Position numbers and translations under genes: made by a program | Assembly (NCBI RefSeq): GCF_017815135.1 | Contig: NZ_JAGJCF010000006.1 | Location: forward strand, 1-64,000 | Reading direction: 5' to 3' | Source of the DNA: Jiella mangrovi | GTDB taxonomy: Bacteria > Pseudomonadota > Alphaproteobacteria > Rhizobiales > Rhizobiaceae | Length of the DNA: 64,000 nucleotides | The notes under the pieces: generated by a model | Databases searched by the model: none | What the model saw: the letters and a program-made list of their open reading frames with translations, nothing else | What the model was told of the DNA's origin: nothing | Part shown: piece after piece, positions 20,950 to 29,179 of the stretch | Layout of the letters: each line of letters starts with the position of its first letter | Numbering within the stretch: the stretch's first letter is position 1

Positions 20950-22671
20950 TCAGGCGGCCCGGCCGTTGCGCACGAAGCGGCGGTCGAGATCGTCGCTGTC
21001 GTCTTCCATGTCGAGGTCGAAGCCGCCGCTCCTGCCCTTGGCCGCGTTGCGGGCGCCGGACATCGAAGGGGCCGCGACACGGATCGCGTCGTGCATTTCC
21101 GAGACGCCGAGACCGGAGGAGCCTTTCGACTTCCGCGCAGGCTGAGGGAGTTCCGACATCGATCCGCTCTGCTGGTCGATCTTGAAGAAGGCGATCGAGT
21201 GCTGCAGGCGGTCGGCCTGGCTTGCCAGCTCTTCAGAGGTGGAGGCCATCTGCTCCGCCGCCGACGTGTTCTGCTGGGTCACCTTGTCGAGTTGCTGGAT
21301 GGCCATGTTGATCTGGGCAGCACCGGTGTTCTGCTCACGGCTCGCATTGGTGATTTCCGACACGAGCTCCGCCGTCTTCTGGATATCAGGAACCAGACGG
21401 GTGAGCATGTCGCCGGCCTGCTGGGCGGCCTTGACCGTGTCGCCCGAAAGGCCGGAGATCTGCTGGGCCGCCGCCTGGCTGCGCTCGGCGAGCTTGCGCA
21501 CTTCCGAAGCGACCACCGCGAAACCGCGACCATGTTCGCCGGCACGGGCGGCCTCGACGGCCGCGTTGAGGGCGAGGAGATCGGTCTGGCGAGCGATTTC
21601 CTGGACGATTAGGATCTTCTCGGCGATGGTCTCCATGGCCTTGACGGCATTTCCGACGGCCTCGCCGCTGGCTTCCGCGTCCTTCGCGGACTGGCGGGCG
21701 ATTGCCTCGGTCTGCGAAGCATTGTCGGCGTTCTGCTTGATGTTGGAGGCCATCTCTTCCATCGAGGAAGAAGCTTCCTCGGTCGACGAGGCCTGCTCGG
21801 TCGCGCCCTGGCTCAGCTGCTCGGCGGCCGAGGACATTTCCTGACTTCCGGACGAGACGTTGCGGGCCGAGCCGGTAACATCGGTGATGATGGCCTGCAG
21901 CTTGGACACCATGTCGCGGGCCGCTGCGAGAAGGCTCTCATTGTCGCCCTTGCGGGTGTTGACGGCGACGGTGAGGTTGCCCTGTGAGATCTCGCGGATG
22001 ACTTCGCGGGCATAGTCCGGCTCGCCGCCGAGAGCACGCAGAACGTTACGGGTCAGGAAGATCGCGGTCACGATACCGATCAGGAACGCAATACCGATGA
22101 CGGTGAAGGTGATCATCTGGGATTCGGAATAGATCACGTCGCCCCGAAGGCTGGCGTCCTGACCAGAGGCATAGTTCATGTTGACGAGATCCTGGAGATA
22201 ACCCGAGAACTCATCGTAAAGCCCGCCCGACGCCGCCAGTTTCTGCTCGGCAATCTCGTTCTCGTTGCGACGGGAATTCTCGATCATCGCTTCGCTCGCC
22301 TTGAGATATTCCGCGTATTTGTTCTCGAAGTTCTGATAGAGCGCGCGCTCCGCATCCGAGCTGATCATCGGCTCGTATTTTGCGCGGGCCTTCTCCATCT
22401 CGGCGGCTCGGTCGGCGATCCTCGCTTCCACTTCCCGCATCTGGGCAGGGGTCTCTGAAAGGATGTGCTGGTACTCCGCGATGCGGTAGTCGCCGCTGAG
22501 CGTGTTCATGCGGTTGACCACGTTGACGCTCGGCAGCCAGTTGTCGGCGATCTCCGTCGACTGGTCGTTGATCTGGCCCATCTGCATGATCGCCACCGCG
22601 CCGAGACCGGCTATGAGGGCAAGCAGGATGCCGAAGGAAAGGGCGAATTTCGCCTTGAGCGAGAGTCTCAT
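20950..22671 (-). CDS. Methyl-accepting chemotaxis protein, membrane receptor
   Basis: A 573-residue receptor. A first membrane helix lies near residues 7-29, a periplasmic four-helix-bundle sensor follows (about 30-185, charged and helical), and a second membrane helix near 188-209 ([21 protein letters not shown]). A HAMP domain is next, and the signalling domain carries the classic tip [18 protein letters not shown] continuing [16 protein letters not shown]. The C-terminal tail is long and Gly/Asp-rich with no CheR-tethering pentapeptide. The ligand is not predictable. It lies between the two cheW genes; an 18-base duplication directly precedes its ribosome site (AAAGGA). Confidence 0.95.
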   Translation of the reverse strand: MRLSLKAKFALSFGILLALIAGLGAVAIMQMGQINDQSTEIADNWLPSVNVVNRMNTLSGDYRIAEYQHILSETPAQMREVEARIADRAAEMEKARAKYEPMISSDAERALYQNFENKYAEYLKASEAMIENSRRNENEIAEQKLAASGGLYDEFSGYLQDLVNMNYASGQDASLRGDVIYSESQMITFTVIGIAFLIGIVTAIFLTRNVLRALGGEPDYAREVIREISQGNLTVAVNTRKGDNESLLAAARDMVSKLQAIITDVTGSARNVSSGSQEMSSAAEQLSQGATEQASSTEEASSSMEEMASNIKQNADNASQTEAIARQSAKDAEASGEAVGNAVKAMETIAEKILIVQEIARQTDLLALNAAVEAARAGEHGRGFAVVASEVRKLAERSQAAAQQISGLSGDTVKAAQQAGDMLTRLVPDIQKTAELVSEITNASREQNTGAAQINMAIQQLDKVTQQNTSAAEQMASTSEELASQADRLQHSIAFFKIDQQSGSMSELPQPARKSKGSSGLGVSEMHDAIRVAAPSMSGARNAAKGRSGGFDLDMEDDSDDLDRRFVRNGRAA

Positions 22672-22682
22672 GGTTTGTCCTT

Positions 22683-22716
22683 TTAGTTGCTGTTGGCGAC
22701 TTAGTTGCTGTTGGCG
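22683..22716 (-). repeat. 18-bp tandem duplication over the cheW stop codon
   Basis: TTAGTTGCTGTTGGCG occurs twice, at 22683-22698 and 22701-22716, period 18. Read on the minus strand it repeats the last codons and the stop of the second cheW (Ala-Asn-Ser-Asn-stop) in frame, once inside the gene and once just after, next to the MCP ribosome site. It looks like a recent slippage duplication. Confidence 0.8.
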
Positions 22717-23180
22717 GCGGGGTTCGCCCGTGCGCCGAAGATTTGCTGCATGTCGGGGATGATGACGAAGTCGTCGTCGCGGCGGCCGATGCCGCGTACG
22801 TATTCGGCCGGCCAGCGCATGCCGACCTTCGGCGCCTCTTCGATCGAGGCCGCTTCGATGTCGGCGACGTCGTAGACCTTGTCGGCGAGGATGCCGGCGA
22901 CCATCGGCTCGCCGTCGAGCTCGATCTCCATCACGACGATCCGCGTATCGGTGTCGGCCGGCGGCCGGTCCATGCCGAAGCTCACTCTCAGATCGGCAAG
23001 CGGGACGACATTGCCGCGCACGTTGATCAGCCCGCCGACGAACGCCCCGGCATTGGGCACCCGTGTGATCGGAACCGGGTCCAGGATCTCGCGGACATTC
23101 GTCGCTTCGAGCGCGAACATCTCGTCCTGGAGCCGGATGGTGAGGGCATGCATTGCGTTTGTCTCCTGGGCTTGGGTCAT
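22701..23180 (-). CDS. cheW: CheW-type coupling protein (second)
   Basis: A 159-residue CheW-fold coupling protein. Characteristic stretches are [42 protein letters not shown] and [19 protein letters not shown]. Its ATG at 23180 overlaps the cheA stop by 4 bases, so the two are translated together and this one is the likelier principal partner of CheA. An open frame extending further upstream to 23552 is only cheA read in another frame. The last four codons and stop are duplicated just after the gene. Confidence 0.93.
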   Translation of the reverse strand: MTQAQETNAMHALTIRLQDEMFALEATNVREILDPVPITRVPNAGAFVGGLINVRGNVVPLADLRVSFGMDRPPADTDTRIVVMEIELDGEPMVAGILADKVYDVADIEAASIEEAPKVGMRWPAEYVRGIGRRDDDFVIIPDMQQIFGARANPAANSN

Positions 23181-25243
23181 GCGGCCTTCTCCAGCGTTTC
23201 GGCGCGCCGCCGCTCCTCGATCTTCTGGCCGAAGCCGACGAGGTGCATGACGTCGAGGATGAGGGCGACGGTGCCGTCGCCGAGGATAGTCGCGCCGGAG
23301 AACGTCTTCAGGCCCGAGTGAAGGCTCGAGAGCTGCTTGATCACCGTCTGGTTGTTGCCGATGATCTGATCGACCACCAGGCCGACCCGCGTGTTCTCGG
23401 ACGAGACGACGACGACCTTCTGGAAGCGGTCCGGTTCGTTCTCCGCGCCGAACAAAGATCTGAGCTTCAGGAAGGGAACCAGCTCGCCCCGCAGATTGAT
23501 GAAGCTGCGACCGCGCGCCTCGGCATCGATGCCTTCGGGAAGTTCGACGCATTCCTCGACCGCTGCGAGCGGGATCGTATAGCGGTCCGCCCCGACCCTC
23601 ACGAGCAGTCCGTCGATGATCGCGAGCGTCAGCGGAAGACGAAGCGTGACGGTCGTGCCCTGACCGGACACGGTGTCGATGTCGATCGATCCGCGCAGTC
23701 CGTCGATGGTCCGCTTGACGACGTCCATTCCGACGCCGCGCCCGGACAGCGCCGTCACCTGCGTGGCGGTCGAGAAGCCCGGCTGGAAGATCATCCGGTA
23801 GAGCTCACCGTCGGCTACGCTCTGGCCGGCAGAGATCAGTCCCGCCTCTTCCGCCCGCCGGCGGATGCGCTCCGCATTGAGACCGGCCCCGTCGTCGCGA
23901 ATGGCGATGGCGACTTCCGCGCCGCGATGCTTGGCGGACAGACGCAGGGTTCCCGCCGGGTTCTTGCCGAGTTCGGCGCGCGTGTCCGGCCGTTCCAGAC
24001 CATGGTCGATCGAATTGCGGATGATGTGGACGAGCGGATCGGCGAGCTGTTCGATCACCGTCTTGTCGAGTTCGGTATCCTCGCCCTCGGTCACGAAATC
24101 GATCGGTTTGCCGAGATCCTCGGAGAGATCGCGGACAAGCCTGCGGAAGCGACCGAAGAGGGAACCGAAGGGCACCATTCTGGTCCCCATCGTGGTATCG
24201 CGCAGGCTGGAGGTCAGCCGCTCGATTTCCTCGGCGACATTGACGAGCGAAGGATCGTGGATCGTTTCGGCAAGCTGCGAGAGACGGGCCTGGGCGATGA
24301 CGAGCTCGCCGACCCGGTCCATCAATTCGTCGAGCCGCTCGGCCGGCACGCGCAAGGTGGCGTTGCGCTCGGCCTTCGTCGTCGCCGCGGGCTGTGCCGC
24401 TGCGGCTCTTGGCTCGGCGGCGACCGGCCCTGTCTCCTGTTGTTCCGCCGTCGAAGTCGTCTCGGCCTTCGGGGGGGCCGGGAGCGGCGCCTGGACTGCC
24501 GCGACGGGAGCGGGTCCCACGTCATCATCGCCGGCAAGCGGCTCGATCGTCAGCTCCATGTCATCGCGAACGAAGAGGAAGACGTCGTCCACCGCCTCAC
24601 GCTCGACCGGCCCCTTCAGTGTGACGTCCCACGCGAGATAGGAGTGCTGAGGTTCGATCTCCTCGAGTGGGGGAACGGCGCTGGCGTCGGCGACGATCTC
24701 GCACGGGCCGAGCCCGCGCATCTCGTCGAGAAGCAGGAGGGGATTTGATCCGAGCGTCAGGGCATCGGTGGCGAGCTTGAAGCGGATGCGCCATCCGGCC
24801 GCCGCTTCGGACGTCGCCGGTGCCGGTTGCGAAGACGTGCCGAGCGGCTCGCTGACCTGAGACGCTTTCGCCTCGCCGCTCACCGCGATCTTCAGGGCGC
24901 CGAGGATCGCCTGGCCGCGTTCCGGGTCGTAATCCGGATCGTCTATCAGCCGGGAAACGTGATCGCGCGCGTCGAGAGCGGCGGCGATGAGACGGCCGTC
25001 GACCGCAGCCTCGCCCTTGCGGACCCGGTCGAAGGCGGTTTCGAATTCGTGGATGAACTCCGAGACGGCGGTGAAGCCGAACATCGCCCCGGAGCCCTTG
25101 AGAGTGTGGAGCGCGCGGAAGGCGAGGCCGACGAGTTCGCGATCGTCGGGCCGAGTTTCCAGATCGAGAAGCGCCTGTTCCAGGGTCTCGATGAGATCGG
25201 CGGCTTCCTGCCGGAAGACTTCTGTGGGGTCGATGTTGCTCAT
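23177..25243 (-). CDS. cheA: Chemotaxis histidine kinase CheA
   Basis: A 688-residue cytoplasmic kinase. The domains in order are: HPt with phospho-His46 ([14 protein letters not shown]); a linker with a P2-like region; a Pro/Ala-rich spacer around 245-285; the dimerisation domain from about 295 ([20 protein letters not shown]); the HATPase domain ([13 protein letters not shown]-box and DDGAGLN G1 box); and the C-terminal CheW-like domain ([20 protein letters not shown]). It phosphorylates the adjacent CheY and CheB. It overlaps cheY upstream and cheW downstream by 4 bases each. Confidence 0.96.
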   Translation of the reverse strand: MSNIDPTEVFRQEAADLIETLEQALLDLETRPDDRELVGLAFRALHTLKGSGAMFGFTAVSEFIHEFETAFDRVRKGEAAVDGRLIAAALDARDHVSRLIDDPDYDPERGQAILGALKIAVSGEAKASQVSEPLGTSSQPAPATSEAAAGWRIRFKLATDALTLGSNPLLLLDEMRGLGPCEIVADASAVPPLEEIEPQHSYLAWDVTLKGPVEREAVDDVFLFVRDDMELTIEPLAGDDDVGPAPVAAVQAPLPAPPKAETTSTAEQQETGPVAAEPRAAAAQPAATTKAERNATLRVPAERLDELMDRVGELVIAQARLSQLAETIHDPSLVNVAEEIERLTSSLRDTTMGTRMVPFGSLFGRFRRLVRDLSEDLGKPIDFVTEGEDTELDKTVIEQLADPLVHIIRNSIDHGLERPDTRAELGKNPAGTLRLSAKHRGAEVAIAIRDDGAGLNAERIRRRAEEAGLISAGQSVADGELYRMIFQPGFSTATQVTALSGRGVGMDVVKRTIDGLRGSIDIDTVSGQGTTVTLRLPLTLAIIDGLLVRVGADRYTIPLAAVEECVELPEGIDAEARGRSFINLRGELVPFLKLRSLFGAENEPDRFQKVVVVSSENTRVGLVVDQIIGNNQTVIKQLSSLHSGLKTFSGATILGDGTVALILDVMHLVGFGQKIEERRRAETLEKAA

Positions 25244-25608
25244 GCGCCCGCAACCTTGCGCACGATGGCGAGCAGCTGATCGGGCTTGAAGGGTTTGATC
25301 ATCCAGCCGGTCGCGCCGGCCGCCTTGGCCTGGGCCTTCAGCCCGTCGTCGGATTCCGTCGTCAGAAAGACGATCGGCACACCGTTGCTGGAGGGCTTCG
25401 TGCGATATTCGCGGATGAACGACAACCCGTCCATTCCCGGCATGTTGAGATCGGTGATCACTGCATCGACATGGTTCGCCGCCGCCTTCTCCAAGGCTTC
25501 GCGACCATCGGAGGCTTCGACCACGCTGTAGCCTGCCTGCTTCAGTGTCATGCCGACCATCTGTCGGACGGAGGCCGAGTCGTCGACGGTGAGGATTGTC
25601 TTGCTCAT
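25240..25608 (-). CDS. cheY: Single-domain response regulator CheY
   Basis: A 122-residue receiver domain, MSKTILTVDDSASVRQM at the start, with phospho-acceptor Asp53 in ITDLNMPGMDG, the switch Thr of FLTTESDD and the conserved Lys of IKPFKP. It receives phosphate from CheA and either drives the flagellar motor or acts as a phosphate sink, as CheY1 does in Sinorhizobium. It is immediately upstream of cheA (4-base overlap) and downstream of the STAS protein, the rhizobial arrangement for the sink-type CheY1. An upstream extension of the open frame to 25947 has no CheY homology and is rejected. Confidence 0.94.
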   Translation of the reverse strand: MSKTILTVDDSASVRQMVGMTLKQAGYSVVEASDGREALEKAAANHVDAVITDLNMPGMDGLSFIREYRTKPSSNGVPIVFLTTESDDGLKAQAKAAGATGWMIKPFKPDQLLAIVRKVAGA

Positions 25609-25783
25609 CAGGAAATGTCCATCATTTGACGCTAGGGGAGGGGGAAGGGCGCGAGGGCTTGGCTCGCCGTCCTGGCGCGACAGCCCGAGCCCGCAATGCA
25701 AAGGCGATTGCATGCTGGACGGGATGGCGGGCTCTGCCGTGTCCAGGCCGTATCTTCGGGATGCTCTGCGTCGTCGAGCGCGA

Positions 25784-26071
25784 TCAGCTCCCGGGACTTG
25801 CCCGCATCTCTCGGAAGTCCGCTGCCAGTCCTGCCCTCTGTGCAGCCGACAGGAGAACGCCGTCGTCATCCGCCAGGATATTAACGGCCCTGCCCGAGGC
25901 CAGAACGCTCTTCCTGGCGGCCAGTATAATCTGCAGGCCCGCAACATCGATGGCCTTCACGTTGCGAAAATCCAACGTAGATACGCCATTATTCAGTTCG
26001 TTCTGAAGAATCGACGTAAATTCCTGGATGGTTCTAATAGTAAAATTTTCAGGAAATTCTACACTCGACAT
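25784..26071 (-). CDS. cheS: STAS-domain protein, CheS-like
   Basis: A 95-residue single STAS domain (strand-helix pattern FPENFTIRTIQEFTSILQNE, then STLDFRNVKAIDVAGLQIIL and a C-terminal helix). In Sinorhizobium meliloti the STAS-type CheS of similar size is encoded before cheY1-cheA, binds CheA and speeds CheY1 dephosphorylation; position and size here are the same. The usual phosphorylatable Ser of anti-sigma antagonists (DSSG) is replaced, since the loop reads DVAG, so phospho-switching is unlikely. It is the first gene of the operon, with 175 bases before cheY. The codon use is less GC-rich than its neighbours. Confidence 0.82.
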   Translation of the reverse strand: MSSVEFPENFTIRTIQEFTSILQNELNNGVSTLDFRNVKAIDVAGLQIILAARKSVLASGRAVNILADDDGVLLSAAQRAGLAADFREMRASPGS

Positions 26072-26154
26072 TTTGACACCTACATACCCAGCCGGATCGT
26101 GACCAACGTTCGTTGTTTTGGTCTGTGTTATTTGCCCAAAACTCTAAGGCCTGA

Positions 26155-26177
26155 CTTGTTAAGTGAGGCTTAATAAG
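26155..26177. promoter_or_regulatory. Dyad upstream of the chemotaxis operon
   Basis: CTTGTTAAG and CTTAATAAG, separated by TGAGG, form an 8-of-9 inverted repeat about 85-105 bases upstream of cheS in an AT-rich stretch (26072-26180) that must hold the operon promoter. It could bind a regulator; none can be named. Confidence 0.4.
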
Positions 26178-26187
26178 GCGGTCGGCG

Positions 26188-26676
26188 TCAACGCTTTTGT
26201 CGATTTTGTGGCGGCTGCCGCGAATGTCGTGCCAAGATAGTCCACGCCCGAGGGGCGCGCGTCGGTCCCATCTCGATCTGTTCCTGTGAACTGACGCGAT
26301 TGATCGGAGCGCTGGCCCAACAGGAAAGCTGAAGCTTACCTTCGAGGACGGGCTGATGGTCGCAGTACCGTCGCCGCCTGCCAATCGGATGGTTTGCCGT
26401 GTGAATGCCAGTGCACGGCCGGTCTTTGCGCCATGATTGGCAAAGCCGGTAACGCCGGTCCGTCAGGCGGTTCCGGCCATTGCATCCCCTGCGGCGCAGG
26501 CGGCCGGTCGCCGCGTGATGCGTGCGGTCGCCCCCGTATTGTCGTGGCGTCGCCGGTTCCCGATGCGGGCGGTCTGCTCGGCGACCGCGGCGATGCAATT
26601 TTCGCAAAGCGGGATGAGTGATGCGGGGTGTGGGACTGTGTTTCGTGCGGCCGGTCTGATCCGACGCAACGGTCTG
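26188..26676. other. Gene-free 490-base stretch, possible decayed chemoreceptor end
   Basis: No open frame here has a convincing product. On the minus strand near 26530-26600 a short run, CIAAVAEQTARI, looks like the C-terminal signalling-domain motif AAVEEQTAAT of chemoreceptors, followed by a stop-interrupted Thr/Gly/Ala-rich region. This may be the eroded end of an MCP gene once placed before cheS, but the match is short and could be chance. Confidence 0.22.
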
Positions 26677-27453
26677 CTACAGTGTCGAGATCGAGTGACC
26701 GCCATCGACGACGATGTGCGAGCCGGTCATGTAGGTGCCGGCGTCGCTCGCCAGAAGCAGAAGGGCCCCGTCGAGATGCGATTTGTCGCCGATCCGGCGC
26801 TGGGGAATGCGTTTGAGCATTTCGGCGCCGGCCGGCGATTCGAAGAAGCCCTCATTGATCTCCGTCTCGATATAGCCCGGGCAGATCGCGTTGACGCGGA
26901 TCTGGTGGCGCGCCCATTCGAGCGCCAGCGAGCGTGTCAGCTGCAGGACGGCCGCCTTCGAGGCGGTGTATGAGGCGAGAGCCCCGGCGACGCGCAGGCC
27001 GAGGATCGAGGCGATGTTGACGATCGAGCCGCCCTTGTTCGCCGCGACGAGCGAGCGCGCGGCCTCCCGCGCGACGAGGAACACCCCGCGCAGATTGACG
27101 TCGGTTACCTTGTCAAAGTCGCCTACCGACATGTCGAGGGCCTTCGACGGGGCGCTGATGCCGGCATTGTTGATGACGATGTCGAAGGGTCCGCGCTCGG
27201 CAAAGAGCGCGACGACCGAAGCTTCGTCGGTCACGTCGAGGGGAGCGGCCTGGGCCTCGCCGCCGGCCTTATCGATCTCGGCGCAGGCCGCTTCGAGCGC
27301 GTTCGCCCGCCTTGCCGCGAGCGTCACCTCGGCGCCGGCGCCGGCGAGCACGTGGGCGAAATGCCGCCCGAGGCCGCTGGATGCGCCGGTGATCAGCGCC
27401 CGGCGGCCGGAAAGCGCGAAGGCCTCCGCGAATCTGGCTTGAACGTTGTCCAT
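26677..27453 (-). CDS. Short-chain dehydrogenase/reductase
   Basis: A 258-residue classical SDR with the cofactor motif TGASSGLGRHF, NNAGIS, the catalytic Ser of NIASIL and YTASK (Tyr-x3-Lys), and the C-terminal family segment ICPGYIETEIN. The ATG at 27453 has a strong GGAGGAG site; the frame extends upstream without another good start. It lies 222 bases after livF in the same direction as the Liv transporter, so the enzyme may oxidise or reduce the imported compound. Substrate unknown; fabG-type reductases look similar. Confidence 0.88.
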   Translation of the reverse strand: MDNVQARFAEAFALSGRRALITGASSGLGRHFAHVLAGAGAEVTLAARRANALEAACAEIDKAGGEAQAAPLDVTDEASVVALFAERGPFDIVINNAGISAPSKALDMSVGDFDKVTDVNLRGVFLVAREAARSLVAANKGGSIVNIASILGLRVAGALASYTASKAAVLQLTRSLALEWARHQIRVNAICPGYIETEINEGFFESPAGAEMLKRIPQRRIGDKSHLDGALLLLASDAGTYMTGSHIVVDGGHSISTL

Positions 27454-27674
27454 GGCAGTCTTCTCCTCCCTGAGTGGCCCATCTGTAGCATTGGAGCGAC
27501 GGATCGGCACGCCAAGGGGACGGAGCTGGCGAATCTGGCGGTTTCAGCGCGGCGCCACGGCGCGCAGGTGCGGCATCGACGTGGAAAGCAACGCGCGGAC
27601 GCGGAAATCGTCGGAAAAGCGTCGCCGTCTCGCAGGCAGGCGGGGCCGCGCTGCCGGTGCGTCCCCTCGCGCGG

Positions 27675-28391
27675 TCAGACCGCCAGATACTGGTTGCGCA
27701 CCGCCTCGTTCGCCTCGAGCTCGGCGATCGTTCCGGAAAAGCGGATGCGGCCCTTTTCCAGAATATAGGCCCTGTCCGAGATCAGCCGGGCGAAATGCAG
27801 GTTCTGCTCGGACAGGAGAATGCCGAGGCCTTCCTTTTTCATCTTCAGGATAGCATCGGCCATCTGCTCGATGATCTTCGGGGCGAGACCTTCCGAGGGC
27901 TCGTCGAGAAGGACGAGTGAGGGATTACCCATCAGCGTGCGGGAGATGGTCAGCATCTGCTGCTCGCCGCCGCTCATCTGGCCGCCGGGGCGCTTGCGCA
28001 TTTCGGCAAGGTTCGGGAAGAGCTCGTAGAGCCTTTCCGGCGTCCAGGTGGTGACGCCGTCGCGGGGCGGCTGCCGGCCGACCTCGAGGTTTTCCTCGAC
28101 GGTCAGTTCGCCGAACACCCGCCGGTCCTCCGGCACGTAGCCGAGGCCGCGCCTTGCGATCTCGTAGGTCGGCAGGCGGGAAATCTCCTCGCCCTCGAAG
28201 CGGATTTCGCCCTCGCGCCGGCCGACGAGCCCCACAAGCGACTTGAAGGTGGTAGACTTGCCGGCGCCGTTGCGGCCGAGAAGCGCCACGACCTCGCCGC
28301 TGCCGACGGTGAAGCCGACGTCGAAGAGGATCTGCGCCGGGCTGTAGAAGCTGTTCAGCTTGCCGACGTCGAGCTTGATTGCAGCACTCAT
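27675..28391 (-). CDS. livF: Branched-chain amino acid-type ABC transporter ATPase
   Basis: A 238-residue cytoplasmic ATPase with Walker A GRNGAGKST, the signature MSGGEQQML, Walker B LVLLDEPSEGLAP, and the LivF-type SEQN H-loop region. It overlaps livG by 4 bases and closes the transporter block SBP-livHM-livG-livF. LivF/UrtE-type ATPases serve amino acids, urea, amides and some aromatic or hydroxy acids, so the name does not fix the cargo. Confidence 0.93.
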   Translation of the reverse strand: MSAAIKLDVGKLNSFYSPAQILFDVGFTVGSGEVVALLGRNGAGKSTTFKSLVGLVGRREGEIRFEGEEISRLPTYEIARRGLGYVPEDRRVFGELTVEENLEVGRQPPRDGVTTWTPERLYELFPNLAEMRKRPGGQMSGGEQQMLTISRTLMGNPSLVLLDEPSEGLAPKIIEQMADAILKMKKEGLGILLSEQNLHFARLISDRAYILEKGRIRFSGTIAELEANEAVRNQYLAV

Positions 28392-29179
28392 CGCACGCTT
28401 GCCTTTCCGGCGGCGGCCGCCTGATCGTAGACGAGGCCCTCGCCGAGATAGACGGCCCGCACCTGCGGGTCGTTGCGCACGGCCTCGGGCTCGCCCTCGG
28501 CGATCAGCTGGCCGCGATTGAGGACCATGATCCTGTCGGCATGGGCGAAGACGACGTCCATGTCGTGTTCGGTGAAGAGGACGCCGATCTGGCGCTCCTT
28601 GGCGATCCGGGCCGTCAGCGCCATCAGTTCGATCCGCTCCATAGGCGCCATGCCGGCGGCCGGCTCGTCCATCAAGAGAAGCTTGGGATCATTGGCGAGC
28701 GCCATGGCGAGTTCCAGCCGCTTGACGTCGCCATAGGCCATGTCGGCGCAGGGCCGGTCGGCGAAATCGGCCATGCCGATGAGGTCGAGCACCGCTTCGG
28801 CCTCGGCCCGGTGGGCCTTGCCAGCGCGGGCGAGAAGGCCCCAGCCGGCTTGATGGGAGGCGAAGACCGCCTCGACGTTTTCCCGCACGGTCATCGACTT
28901 GAACACCTGCGCGACCTGGAACGTCCGGCCGACGCCGAGCCGCCAGATCTGGCGCGGCGACAGGCCGGCGACGTCGCGGCCGAAGATGCGCACACGTCCC
29001 TCATTCGACGGGATCTGGCCGCCGACCATGTTGAAGCAGGTGCTCTTGCCGGCCCCGTTCGGGCCGATCAGCGCCAGCATTTCGCCGGGCATCAGGCTGA
29101 ACGTCACGCCCGAGACGGCCTGGACGCCGCCATAGGACTTCGAAAGGTTCTCGACTTCGAGGAGGGGTGCGTTGCTCAT
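28388..29179 (-). CDS. livG: Branched-chain amino acid-type ABC transporter ATPase
   Basis: A 263-residue ATPase with Walker A GPNGAGKST, YGDVKRLELAMALA in place of a canonical LSGGQ, Walker B LLLMDEPAAGMAP and the H-loop TEHDMDVVF. It pairs with LivF as the second nucleotide-binding subunit. The ATG at 29179 overlaps the permease stop by 4 bases; the longer open frame reaching 30601 is only the permease in another frame. The weak signature motif (MAYGD) is normal for LivG-type proteins. Confidence 0.92.
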   Translation of the reverse strand: MSNAPLLEVENLSKSYGGVQAVSGVTFSLMPGEMLALIGPNGAGKSTCFNMVGGQIPSNEGRVRIFGRDVAGLSPRQIWRLGVGRTFQVAQVFKSMTVRENVEAVFASHQAGWGLLARAGKAHRAEAEAVLDLIGMADFADRPCADMAYGDVKRLELAMALANDPKLLLMDEPAAGMAPMERIELMALTARIAKERQIGVLFTEHDMDVVFAHADRIMVLNRGQLIAEGEPEAVRNDPQVRAVYLGEGLVYDQAAAAGKASVR

